From: Microbacteriaceae bacterium PS02066
GTDB taxonomy: Bacteria; Actinomycetota; Actinomycetes; Actinomycetales; Microbacteriaceae
Length of the DNA: 63,965 nt
NCBI GenBank assembly: GCA_029959545.1
Contig: JASCPH010000011.1
Location: forward strand, 1 to 63,965
Reading direction: 5' to 3'
The notes beneath the pieces were generated by a model. The model saw only the letters and a list, made by a program, of their open reading frames with translations. It made no database searches and was not told where the DNA came from. Positions 7,513-14,822 of this stretch are shown here, piece by piece. The position numbers and the translations under genes are program-made. The stretch's first letter is position 1. The number at the start of each line of letters is the position of its first letter.

Positions 7513-7977
7513 ATGAGACCGCGGATCGCATCGGCGCTTGCCGTGGCGGCGACGCTCGCACTGGTGCTCACCGGATGCGGCATCCCCGCCGATCCGGACG
7601 GATCGCTCGATCGCATCACGGGTGGCGTGCTCCGCGCCGGCGCATCGCCGAGCGGGAACCTCGTGATCGTGGACGGCGACGAGGTGTCGGGCGTCCTCCC
7701 GGAGGTGATCGAGGACTTCGCCGCGACGCGGGATGCCCGCGTCGAATGGACGGTCGACAGTGAAGAGGATCTCGTCGACGATCTGGCTTCGGGGCTTCTC
7801 GACGTCGCCGTGGGAGGCATGACCGCTCAGACGCCGTGGGCCGAGCGGGTCTCGGTCACCCGCGCGTATCCGGAGCTCCCCGGGTCGAACGGGGCGGATG
7901 TGGTCATCCTCCTCCCGATGGGCGAGAACGGGCTCCAGGCGGCGATCGAGCGTTTCCTCGACGAGGAGGTCCACTGA
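7513..7977 (+). CDS. Miniature solute-binding-protein-like lipoprotein
   Basis: The 154-residue product starts with a signal peptide and the lipobox LTGC (C22), so it should be a membrane-anchored lipoprotein on the outer face. Residues about 33-120 resemble lobe 1 of family 3 solute-binding proteins (GGVLRAGASP, then DLVDDLASGLLDVAVGGMTAQTPWAERVSVT). A short end (DVVILLPMGENGLQAAIERFLDE) resembles the C-terminal strand and helix. Most of lobe 2 is missing relative to the usual 250-residue protein. GGAGG precedes the ATG at 7513; the open frame extends upstream but lacks a better start. Its stop shares one base with the start of the next gene, so the two are coupled. Confidence 0.78.
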   Translation: MRPRIASALAVAATLALVLTGCGIPADPDGSLDRITGGVLRAGASPSGNLVIVDGDEVSGVLPEVIEDFAATRDARVEWTVDSEEDLVDDLASGLLDVAVGGMTAQTPWAERVSVTRAYPELPGSNGADVVILLPMGENGLQAAIERFLDEEVH

Positions 7978-8957
7978 TGCGGATCGACTCGGTCGGGCGC
8001 ACCGATCTTCCCGACGAGCAGCGGGATGCGTTGCGTTCCGCCGTGCGCTGGGAGTGGTTCACGATCGGGTACACGACCGTCACGATCGTGGTGATCGCCC
8101 TGGTCGTGGGCGGATCTCAGGCGATGAAGACGGCGTGGATCGAGGACATACTCTCCCTCATCCCGCAGATCTCGTTCTTGATCGCGCTGCTGTTCATCCG
8201 ACGGCGACCGACACGGGCATTCCCGTACGGGCTGCACCGCGTGATGGGCGTCGGGCATCTCGTGGCCGGTGTCGCTCTGCTGGCGATCGGCGGCAGCCTC
8301 GCCATCGAGTCGGTCATCGGACTCGTGAACGCCGAGCATCCGGCGATCGGGACGGTGCGCGTGTTCGGTACGACCGTGTGGCTCGGATGGTTCATGGTCG
8401 CCGTCATGGCGCTCGTCGTGGTGGGGCCATTCTTCTACGGCCATGCGAAGGCGAAGCTCGCGCCGGTGCTGCACAACAAGGTGCTCTACGCGGATGCCGA
8501 CATGGCCAAGGCCGACTGGACCACGACGGTCGCCTCGATCGTCGGAGTCCTCGGGGTGGGAATCGGCCTCTGGTGGCTCGACGGCGTCGCCGCACTTTTC
8601 ATCTCGGTCGGCATCGTCTGGGACGGCATCAAGAACGCGCGCACGGCCATCCTCGATCTGATCGATCAGCGGGCACGAACAGAGGACGACAGCGGCGCCC
8701 ATCCGCTCATCGGCCGCATCGTCCAGCGTCTCGAGGAGCTGCCGTGGGTGGATGCGGCCGCGGTGCGCATGCGCGACATGGGCCAGGTCTTCCATGTCGA
8801 GGCCTATGTCGTGCCTCGACGCCGGAAGGTGCGGGTGCGCGAGCTCGACGAGGCGCGCCGCGCCGTGGCGGAGATCGACTGGAAGATGCAGGACGTGTCG
8901 ATCGTCGTGGTGCCGGCTCTGCCCGAGGAGGCGATGGACGAGAGAGTGGTGGCCTGA
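7977..8957 (+). CDS. Cation diffusion facilitator family transporter with atypical metal-site residues
   Basis: The 326-residue membrane protein has six predicted hydrophobic segments and a cytoplasmic C-terminal domain (about 240-320) as in CDF transporters, which export divalent metals by proton antiport. The canonical HxxxD ligand pairs of TM2 and TM5 are not present. By eye, TM2 reads EDILSLIPQ (S60/Q64 where H/D are expected) and TM5 reads YADADMAKAD (M176/D180, with extra D173 and D175). The substrate may therefore differ from zinc. The start overlaps the lipoprotein stop (TGATG). The stop abuts, with no spacer, the stop of the convergent coaBC gene. Confidence 0.82.
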   Translation: MRIDSVGRTDLPDEQRDALRSAVRWEWFTIGYTTVTIVVIALVVGGSQAMKTAWIEDILSLIPQISFLIALLFIRRRPTRAFPYGLHRVMGVGHLVAGVALLAIGGSLAIESVIGLVNAEHPAIGTVRVFGTTVWLGWFMVAVMALVVVGPFFYGHAKAKLAPVLHNKVLYADADMAKADWTTTVASIVGVLGVGIGLWWLDGVAALFISVGIVWDGIKNARTAILDLIDQRARTEDDSGAHPLIGRIVQRLEELPWVDAAAVRMRDMGQVFHVEAYVVPRRRKVRVRELDEARRAVAEIDWKMQDVSIVVVPALPEEAMDERVVA

Positions 8958-10151
8958 TCAGCGCAGGCCGAGCACCGCATCCCAGACCGCGTCGGCCACC
9001 TCGCGCTTCGTGCCGGCGGCCTCGGTCTCGGTGTTCTCCGTCAGCAGCAGCGCGGCGTTCTCCTCGGACTCGAACCCCTCGCTCCAGCCGACGCGGTTGA
9101 CCACGAGCAGATCGGCACCCTTGCGCTCGCGCTTGCGGCGCCCGCGCTCGCGCAGTTCGTCGCCGGATGCGGTCTCGGCGGCGAACCCGACGATCGTCTG
9201 CCCGTGTCGGCGGCTGCGCGCGAGCCCCGCCAGCACGTCGGGGTTCTCGACGAGCCGCAGTGTCAGTGTGCCGTCGCCGCCCTCCTTCGTGAGCTTCGTG
9301 TCGGCGACCTCGCTCACGCGGTAGTCCGACACCGCCGCGGCCATCACGACGACGTCGGCGACGGATGCGGCGGCCACCACCGCATCCTGCAGTTCGGCGG
9401 TCGTGCCCACATGCGAGATGTGGATACGGGGGTGGGAGGCGGCCGCGAGGACGGCGGCTTCCACGTGCGCGGCGACGAGATCGACCTCGGCCCCGCGATC
9501 GGCAGCGGCGAGCGCGAGGGCGATGCCTTGCCTCCCGCTCGAGCGGTTGCCGATGAAGCGCACCGGGTCGAGCGGCTCCCGCGTGCCGCCCGCGCTCACG
9601 AGCACCCGCAGGCCCGCGAGGTCGGGGGCTGAGACGACGCCGAGGGCCGTGCGCAAGATGTCCGCCGGTTCGCTCATCCGGCCGGGTCCGCTGTCGCCGC
9701 CGGTGAGCAGTCCGTCGTCGGGGCCGACGACGATCACGCCGCGGCTGCGGAGGGTCGCCATGTTCGCGGTCGTGGCGGGGTGGCGCCACATCTCGGTGTG
9801 CATCGCCGGGGCGATGACGACGGGCGCGGTCGTGGCGAGCAGTGTCGTGCCGAGCAGGTCGTCGGCGATGCCTGCCGCCATCTTGGCGATCGTGTTCGCG
9901 GTGGCGGGCGCGACGATGACGAGATCCGCCTGCTGCCCGAGGGAGACGTGGCGCACGCGCGCGACGTCGTCATGCACCGAGGTGGTGACCGGGTTGCGGC
10001 TGAGCGCCTCCCACGTCGGCAGGCCCACGAACCGGAGGGCATCGGCCGTGGGGACGACGTGGACCTCGTGGCCGGCGCGAACGAGGTCGCGCACCAGATG
10101 TACCGTCTTGTATGCGGCGATGCCGCCCGTGACTGCGACGACGACGAACAT
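8958..10151 (-). CDS. coaBC: Bifunctional phosphopantothenoylcysteine decarboxylase/phosphopantothenate-cysteine ligase
   Basis: The 397-residue protein is the usual CoaBC size. The N-terminal flavoprotein decarboxylase half begins VVVAVTGGIAAYKTVHLVRDL, and carries the catalytic histidine in RHVSLGQQADLVIVAPATAN and the PAMHTEMW motif. The C-terminal ligase half begins near residue 185 (LRVLVSAGGTREPLDPVRFIGNRSSGRQG). The enzyme joins cysteine to 4'-phosphopantothenate and decarboxylates the product in coenzyme A synthesis. The frame is open upstream, but the ATG at 10151 is chosen because the conserved N terminus starts there and GACAAT (10158-10163) lies 6 nt before it, predicting a leaderless transcript. 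Confidence 0.95.
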   Translation of the reverse strand: MFVVVAVTGGIAAYKTVHLVRDLVRAGHEVHVVPTADALRFVGLPTWEALSRNPVTTSVHDDVARVRHVSLGQQADLVIVAPATANTIAKMAAGIADDLLGTTLLATTAPVVIAPAMHTEMWRHPATTANMATLRSRGVIVVGPDDGLLTGGDSGPGRMSEPADILRTALGVVSAPDLAGLRVLVSAGGTREPLDPVRFIGNRSSGRQGIALALAAADRGAEVDLVAAHVEAAVLAAASHPRIHISHVGTTAELQDAVVAAASVADVVVMAAAVSDYRVSEVADTKLTKEGGDGTLTLRLVENPDVLAGLARSRRHGQTIVGFAAETASGDELRERGRRKRERKGADLLVVNRVGWSEGFESEENAALLLTENTETEAAGTKREVADAVWDAVLGLR

Positions 10152-10201
10152 GTCTCGATTGTCGCATCCGGCCCCGCCGACCGAAGGAGTCCGTTCCGCC
10201 G

Positions 10202-10927
10202 ATGTGCACCGTGATCGTCCGCGTGCCCGAGGATGCCAGCGAGCCCACACGGATCGTTGCCATCCGCGACGAGGACCCGAATCGTCCCTGGAATCGGCTC
10301 GGCCCCTGGTGGCCGGATACCTACCCGGGTGTCATCGGGGTGCATGATGTGCGAGCCGGCGGGGCGTGGCTCGCCGCCGATCCTGCCGCATCCCGGCTGG
10401 CGGTGCTGTTGAACCGCGCCGACAGCTCACCCCTCGCGGACGACGCGGTCACCTCGCGCGGTGTGCTGCCGCTGGAGGCGGTGGCGGGCCGGGCGCCCGA
10501 GGGAGCGCCGCCGACGCGCGGCTTCAACCTGCTCGATGTCTCGCCGGCCGGCGCGCGGGTGATCTCGTGGGACGGTGAGGCGCTGCGCGAGAGCGTCCTG
10601 AGCCCCGGCACGCACATGATCGCCCACGACGACCTCGACGATCCGCGCACGGCGCGCATCACCCACTGGCTGCCGCAGTTCGCCGCGGTGGCCGACGAGG
10701 AATCCGGCGACGGCTGGTGGCGCACCTGGCTCGAGGTCATCGAGCGCAGCGCGGAACTGGAGGCGACGGACGACCGCGCGCTCATCCGGGATCACCGCCA
10801 TCTCGGCATCCCGACGCTGTCGTTGCTCGTGTGCGTGGCGAGTGTCGGGGTAGCCGGCGGTGTGGACGTGCGCTACGCGGACCTTCCCGCACCGGGGCAC
10901 TGGGGCCCGCTCACCCCGACCGCCTGA
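10202..10927 (+). CDS. NRDE/TANGO2 family protein
   Basis: The 241-residue protein begins MCTVIVRVP, with cysteine at position 2 and the later RDEDPNRPW segment, which corresponds to the NRDE motif of the TANGO2 family. The conserved GGAWLAADP segment follows at about 55-63. The family has an Ntn-hydrolase-like fold; a role in haem or lipid handling has been proposed for some members, and no bacterial reaction is settled. GAAGGAG lies about 13 nt before the ATG. It ends one base before the stop of the convergent DUF7882 gene. Confidence 0.8.
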   Translation: MCTVIVRVPEDASEPTRIVAIRDEDPNRPWNRLGPWWPDTYPGVIGVHDVRAGGAWLAADPAASRLAVLLNRADSSPLADDAVTSRGVLPLEAVAGRAPEGAPPTRGFNLLDVSPAGARVISWDGEALRESVLSPGTHMIAHDDLDDPRTARITHWLPQFAAVADEESGDGWWRTWLEVIERSAELEATDDRALIRDHRHLGIPTLSLLVCVASVGVAGGVDVRYADLPAPGHWGPLTPTA

Positions 10928-10928
10928 G

Positions 10929-11255
10929 TCAGGACGTCGTGGGGGCGGGTTGGGTGTCGAAGTGCTCGGCGACGAGCATGATGCCGCCCGACGAGTTGGC
11001 GGAGTTGGCCAGCTCCTCGACCCATTCGCGGCTGAGCATGGCCGGCTCCGGGTCGTCGAAGACGAAGCGCAGCGGGATCGACGGATGCAGCCAGAGTGTG
11101 CTGCGGCCGCGCGGCTGGTCGTCAGGGTGGCGCCACGACAGAGTGAAACTCTCACCGCGGCGGAGCTTGGTCGCGATGACGACCTTGAGATGCGCGAGAG
11201 CACGATCCTCGATGTGGATCGGCGTGCTCCCGCCGCCGTAGTAAATGGTTCCCAT
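10929..11255 (-). CDS. DUF7882 family small protein (paralogue 1)
   Basis: The 108-residue protein begins MGTIYYGGGSTPIHIEDRAL and contains the family core LAHLKVVIATKLRRGESF. An aligned WLHPSIPLRF segment and a helical end follow. The family is common in Microbacteriaceae and has no known function. A GTG start at 11261 is possible, but TAGGGT (complement of 11262-11267) ends exactly 6 nt before the ATG at 11255, which favours a leaderless ATG. It is divergent from a clear paralogue 73 bp away. Confidence 0.8.
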   Translation of the reverse strand: MGTIYYGGGSTPIHIEDRALAHLKVVIATKLRRGESFTLSWRHPDDQPRGRSTLWLHPSIPLRFVFDDPEPAMLSREWVEELANSANSSGGIMLVAEHFDTQPAPTTS

Positions 11256-11261
11256 GCGCAC

Positions 11262-11322
11262 ACCCTAATCCCGACCCGCCCGCAACGGGAGGTCACGGCA
11301 TTCGGAGCGTGCTGGTTATGCT
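11262..11322. promoter_or_regulatory. Divergent leaderless promoters of the DUF7882 pair
   Basis: On the minus strand TAGGGT (11262-11267) precedes the ATG at 11255 by 6 nt. On the plus strand TATGCT (11317-11322) precedes the GTG at 11329 by 6 nt. Both fit the actinobacterial TANNNT -10 consensus at the spacing of leaderless genes. No convincing -35 is seen on either strand. Confidence 0.6.
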
Positions 11323-11328
11323 CGTACC

Positions 11329-11643
11329 GTGGGCCGCTTCATTTACGACACCTCCTCGAACGCCGTCGAGATCGAGGACAGGACTCTCGCGCACCTGCGC
11401 ATCGTCGTGATGAACAAGCTGCGCCGCGGCGAGCCGTTCATGTTCGACGTCGAGGTGGGCGACGGCAGCGGCCGCCGCAGCTTCTGGGTGCATCCGTCGG
11501 TGCCGATGCAGTTCCACTTCTACGGCTCGCGTCAGCCGAAGATCAACCGTGCCTGGGTCGAAGACCTCATGCTCGCCGCATCCGGTCCGCACGGGCTCTC
11601 GATCGTGCCGGAGCCGGCCGACGAGCCCGTCGAACACGGCTGA
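11329..11643 (+). CDS. DUF7882 family small protein (paralogue 2)
   Basis: The 104-residue protein (MGRFIYDTSSNAVEIEDRTL, then LAHLRIVVMNKLRRGEPF and FWVHPSVPMQFHFYG) aligns along its length with the divergent neighbour, so the pair arose by duplication with inversion. The GTG start at 11329 matches the MG- start of the paralogue and lies 6 nt after TATGCT. Function is unknown. The high charge and absence of signal or membrane segments suggest a cytosolic protein. Confidence 0.8.
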   Translation: MGRFIYDTSSNAVEIEDRTLAHLRIVVMNKLRRGEPFMFDVEVGDGSGRRSFWVHPSVPMQFHFYGSRQPKINRAWVEDLMLAASGPHGLSIVPEPADEPVEHG

Positions 11644-11734
11644 GAAGCTCTACGGCGCCCAGTTCGCGCTGTCAAGAGCGCCCGGGTTCGTCTCGCGGAT
11701 GAGGCAGGCTTGTCTTCCGCAGGAGGTGAGGCCG

Positions 11735-11875
11735 ATGCGCCCCCGCGACGAGAACGCTCAACCCGATCCGCCCGAGGCGGGCACGCTGTTCGACAGCGTG
11801 CCCGGAATCGACGTCGTGGACGGCGAGCTGCTGCCGCGCACGGACGGCCCCCTCAGCCCGGGATCGTCGCGCTGA
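11735..11875 (+). CDS. Possible small protein, 46 residues
   Basis: An ATG at 11735 follows a near-perfect ribosome-binding site (AGGAGGTGAG, 11721-11730). It opens a 46-codon frame rich in D, E and P, beginning MRPRDENAQPDPPEAGTLFD. The last 23 bp overlap the 3' end of the convergent hydrolase gene. I recognise no family. The strong Shine-Dalgarno at good spacing is the main reason to call it. Confidence 0.5.
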   Translation: MRPRDENAQPDPPEAGTLFDSVPGIDVVDGELLPRTDGPLSPGSSR

Positions 11876-13070
11876 TCCAGTCCAGCACGCGCTCGTGCAC
11901 GAGCGTCCTCGCCAACGGCTCGCAGTGGCCGTCCGCTCCCTCGGCGGCGGTGAAGCGCACCAGGTGGGAGACGGTCGTCGTCAGGGCGGCGAGTCTCTGC
12001 GACTGACCGGGCCAGAACTGCTCGCCCTCGGGCGAGGTGATGAGCAGGGGCGTGTCGATGCTCGCGGCCTGAGCATCCGTCAAGGCGAACTCCCGGATGC
12101 GGCGGATCACCGCGGCGTATCCGCCGACACCCACCGGCCGCGCGCGGAACGTCCACGTCGCCGAAAGATCGTGGGAGAACCGCATCCCCAGAGCCATGTC
12201 GCGGTCGAACTGCGCATCCTTCCCCTCGTCAAGGAGCTTGCCGAGCGACGCCGGCAGGTGATCCGTCCACGACGTCGACACGTCGACGACGCCGGGATCG
12301 ACGACCGCGGCCGCGAAGCGATGCTCGCCGGAGAGCGCCCGAGGCACCCAGTAACCCGCCTGACTGATGCCCCAGACGACGAGACGGCGCTCGTCGACGT
12401 AGCGATGGCGCACGAGTTCGTCGAGGACAGGGGTCAGCACGTTCTCCCAGTCCGGGCGGAACGGCACGTGGTGCTGGAAGAGCATCGACTGCTGGCCGGG
12501 CCCGTCGAAGACGTACGCGTGGAAGCCCCGTGCCAGGGCAGCGGCGACGCCGGTGCCCCAGAGCGAGCTGATCGAGCCGTCGCTGCCGTTGACGAACACG
12601 ATGGTCGGGCGGGGACCCGCCGCATCCGCGTGAAAGAGGTAGCCGGGCATCGTGGCGCCGTCGAGCGGCACATCGATCCGGCTCATCCGCACGCCCGCGT
12701 CGGCGGCGAACGCATCCCACGCGCTGCGATGCGCGGCGAACAGCGACGCGGCCCGGTCCGTGTCGTCGGCGGCGGATGCGGCGTCCACCGCGACCGCCAG
12801 ATAGTTCGCCGCCCGCAGCGACGCCCAGCGTGCCGTGTCGGAACGCCCGTCGGCCGCCGCCTCCTCCGCCTGCCCCGCGACGCGCTCGCCGAGCGTCTGC
12901 CACGCCGAACGCCATGCGGACGCGTCCTTCGGCTTCACCTCGCCGACGGCCGCGAGGACCTCGCCGATGTCCGCGCCGCCGGACGGCGCGAGACCGAGCA
13001 CGCAGCGAACCACGAAGTCACGATCCGCCGACCGCGCGAAAGGAGCGGCGAAGACACTGGTGTGCGACAT
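11853..13070 (-). CDS. Alpha/beta hydrolase (FrsA/DUF1100-like)
   Basis: The 405-residue protein has a helical N-terminal part (about 1-150) and then an alpha/beta hydrolase domain starting at IDVPLDGATMPGYLFHADAAG. The oxyanion region is IVFVNGSDG, the nucleophile elbow is VVWGISQAGYW (G-x-S-x-A-G), and a late DGHCEP segment supplies the histidine. This resembles the family of esterases and C-C hydrolases that includes 2,6-dihydroxypseudooxynicotine hydrolase and FrsA-like proteins. It has no signal peptide, so it is cytosolic. The substrate is unknown. Confidence 0.8.
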   Translation of the reverse strand: MSHTSVFAAPFARSADRDFVVRCVLGLAPSGGADIGEVLAAVGEVKPKDASAWRSAWQTLGERVAGQAEEAAADGRSDTARWASLRAANYLAVAVDAASAADDTDRAASLFAAHRSAWDAFAADAGVRMSRIDVPLDGATMPGYLFHADAAGPRPTIVFVNGSDGSISSLWGTGVAAALARGFHAYVFDGPGQQSMLFQHHVPFRPDWENVLTPVLDELVRHRYVDERRLVVWGISQAGYWVPRALSGEHRFAAAVVDPGVVDVSTSWTDHLPASLGKLLDEGKDAQFDRDMALGMRFSHDLSATWTFRARPVGVGGYAAVIRRIREFALTDAQAASIDTPLLITSPEGEQFWPGQSQRLAALTTTVSHLVRFTAAEGADGHCEPLARTLVHERVLDWISATIPG

Positions 13071-13105
13071 GATCCCCCCGAATCGTCTCTGTGACCGACA
13101 GTGTG

Positions 13106-14506
13106 TCAGAGGCGCTGCCAGGCCTCGGTGAGCACACCGCGCAGGATCTGCTCGATCTCATCGAACTCCGCCGGCCCGATCGTGAGCGGCGGTGCGAGCT
13201 GGATGACGGGATCCCCTCGGTCGTCCGCGCGACAGTAGAGCCCCGCGTCGTAGAGTGCCTTGGAGAGGAACCCCCGCAGCAGACGCTCGGACTCGGCCTC
13301 GTCGAACGTCTGCTTCGTCGCCTTGTCCTTGACGAGCTCGATGCCGAAGAAGTACCCGGCGCCTCTGACGTCGCCCACGATCGGCAGATCGGTGAGCCGT
13401 TCGAGAGCCGCACGGAAGAGGGGAGAGTTCTCGCGGACGTGCGCGTTGAGCTGCTCCTCCTCGAAGATGTCGAGGTTCTCGAGGGCGACAGCGGCCGAGA
13501 CAGGGTGCCCCGCGAAGGTGTAGCCGTGCGCGAAGCTCGTCGTCCCGGTCGCGAACGGCTCGTAGATGCGGTCGCTGACGATCGTGCCGCCGAGGGGGGA
13601 GTAGCCGCTGGTGACCGCCTTGGCGAAGGTGATCATGTCGGGCTGATAGCCGAAGGCGTCGGCGGCGAAGTACTCTCCGACGCGGCCGAAGGCGCAGATG
13701 ACCTCGTCGCTGACCAGCAGGACGTCGTGTCTATCGCAGATCTCCCGCACCCGCGCGAAGTAGCCGGGTGGGGGAGGGAAGCATCCTCCGGAGTTCTGCA
13801 CCGGTTCGAGGAAGACGGCGGCGACCGTGTCGGGACCTTCGAAGAGGATCATCTCCTCGATGCGATCCGCCGCCCACCGGCCGAACTCCTCTTCCGAGGC
13901 ACCGGTGAAGCCCATCTCGGCGGCACGGTAGAAGTTCGTGTTCGGAACGCGGAAGCCGCCCGGCGTGAGTGGCTCGAACATCTGCTTCATGCCCGGGAGC
14001 CCCGTGATCGCGAGCGCTCCCTGCGGGGTGCCGTGATAGGCGATGGCGCGGGAGATCACCTTGTGCTTTCCCGGCGTGCCGACGAGCTTCCAGTAGTTCT
14101 TGGCGAGCTTGAACGCGGTCTCGACCGCCTCGCCGCCGCCCGTGGAGAAGAAGACGTGATTCAGATCACCGGGGGCGAGATCGGCCAGTCGGTCGGCGAG
14201 CTCGATCGCGGCCGGATGCGCGTACGACCAGATCGGGAAGAAGGCGAGCTGCTCGGCCTGACGGGCGGCCGCCTGGGCGAGGCGGCGGCGGCCGTGACCC
14301 GCGTTGACGACGAACAGGCCGGCGAGTCCGTCGATGTAGCGGCGCCCCGCCGCATCCCAGATGTGATGGCCCTCGCCGCGGACGATGATGGGGACCCCGT
14401 CGGGCGAGTCCATCGTGGACTGCCGCGCGAAGTGCATCCAGAGGTGGTCGCGCGCCTTGCTCTGCAGATCGGCGATATCGAAGGACGGTGCGGGCTCAGC
14501 AGTCAT
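13106..14506 (-). CDS. Class III PLP-dependent aminotransferase (omega-amino acid/diamine type)
   Basis: The 466-residue protein shows the whole class III fold. It has the SYAHPAAIELADRLADLAPG segment, the PLP phosphate region STGGGEAVETAFKLAK, the SRAIAYHGTPQGALA loop, the VSDEVICAFGRVG aspartate and the Schiff-base lysine in ITFAKAVTSGYSPLGG. The subgroup transfers amino groups from putrescine, beta-alanine, GABA or aromatic amines to pyruvate. The frame is open to 14629, but conserved sequence begins after the ATG at 14506 (MTAEPAPSF), so that start is used. It is followed by a convergently read repeat-rich gap, not by pathway genes. Confidence 0.88.
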   Translation of the reverse strand: MTAEPAPSFDIADLQSKARDHLWMHFARQSTMDSPDGVPIIVRGEGHHIWDAAGRRYIDGLAGLFVVNAGHGRRRLAQAAARQAEQLAFFPIWSYAHPAAIELADRLADLAPGDLNHVFFSTGGGEAVETAFKLAKNYWKLVGTPGKHKVISRAIAYHGTPQGALAITGLPGMKQMFEPLTPGGFRVPNTNFYRAAEMGFTGASEEEFGRWAADRIEEMILFEGPDTVAAVFLEPVQNSGGCFPPPPGYFARVREICDRHDVLLVSDEVICAFGRVGEYFAADAFGYQPDMITFAKAVTSGYSPLGGTIVSDRIYEPFATGTTSFAHGYTFAGHPVSAAVALENLDIFEEEQLNAHVRENSPLFRAALERLTDLPIVGDVRGAGYFFGIELVKDKATKQTFDEAESERLLRGFLSKALYDAGLYCRADDRGDPVIQLAPPLTIGPAEFDEIEQILRGVLTEAWQRL

Positions 14507-14599
14507 GTCAGCGCCTTTCGTTGCGCCCGACGATACTCCCGCCGCCGGCCGAACTGTGCCCGCCGGACGGTCCTCTCCTCCTCTGCCCGAGTTGCGTCG

Positions 14600-14667
14600 C
14601 ATGTGCGCAGATGCGGCACTTCTGCGCACATGCGCCAGTGATGAACAGTGGCCATTGCGCAGAAGTG
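14600..14667. repeat. Family C palindromic element with overlapping alternative hairpins
   Basis: CATGTGCGCAGA (14600-14611) pairs perfectly with TCTGCGCACATG (14621-14632). The middle arm extended left, CACTTCTGCGCA (14617-14628), pairs equally well with TGCGCAGAAGTG (14656-14667). The two 12-bp hairpins share eight bases of the middle arm and are mutually exclusive. No coding sequence is disturbed. Confidence 0.75.
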
Positions 14668-14711
14668 TGGCGGATGCGGGCCGCGCGGACGGATGCGGAT
14701 GCGGGGTCGCG

Positions 14712-14745
14712 GCGTTTCGTCTCGCTGCGCTCGCTCAACGACCGG
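14712..14745. repeat. Dispersed intergenic repeat, family F copy 1
   Basis: This 34-bp element, read on the minus strand, starts CCGGTCGTTGAGCGAG and ends GCGAGACGAAACGC. It matches the copy at 60146-60179 at 32 of 34 positions, 45 kb away. Its core resembles a GC-rich repeat often seen between genes in Microbacterium and relatives (from memory, not searched). Confidence 0.8.
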
Positions 14746-14770
14746 GGCACGAGACGGGAGGACGCGAAGA

Positions 14771-14807
14771 GGCCGGCGCGCGAGCTGTCCCCCAGCGCGC
14801 GCCGGCC
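14771..14807 (-). terminator. GC-rich stem-loop terminator of the GH3/xylo-oligosaccharide operon
   Basis: GGCCGGCGCGCG (14771-14782) pairs perfectly with CGCGCGCCGGCC (14796-14807) around a 13-nt loop, 16 bp beyond the GH3 stop. There is no U-tract, which is common for actinobacterial terminators. Confidence 0.7.
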
Positions 14808-14822
14808 CGTCTCGCTCGGCGC

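Larger units (their letters stand above)
14507..14822. other. Gene-free 316-bp gap holding three palindromic or repeated elements
   Basis: Between the transaminase start and the end of the GH3 gene no coding region is credible. The gap holds the family C hairpin set (14600-14667), the dispersed family F element (14712-14745) and the GC-rich terminator of the GH3 operon (14771-14807). It also contains two GGATGCGG-type octamers near 14680-14700. Confidence 0.7.
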
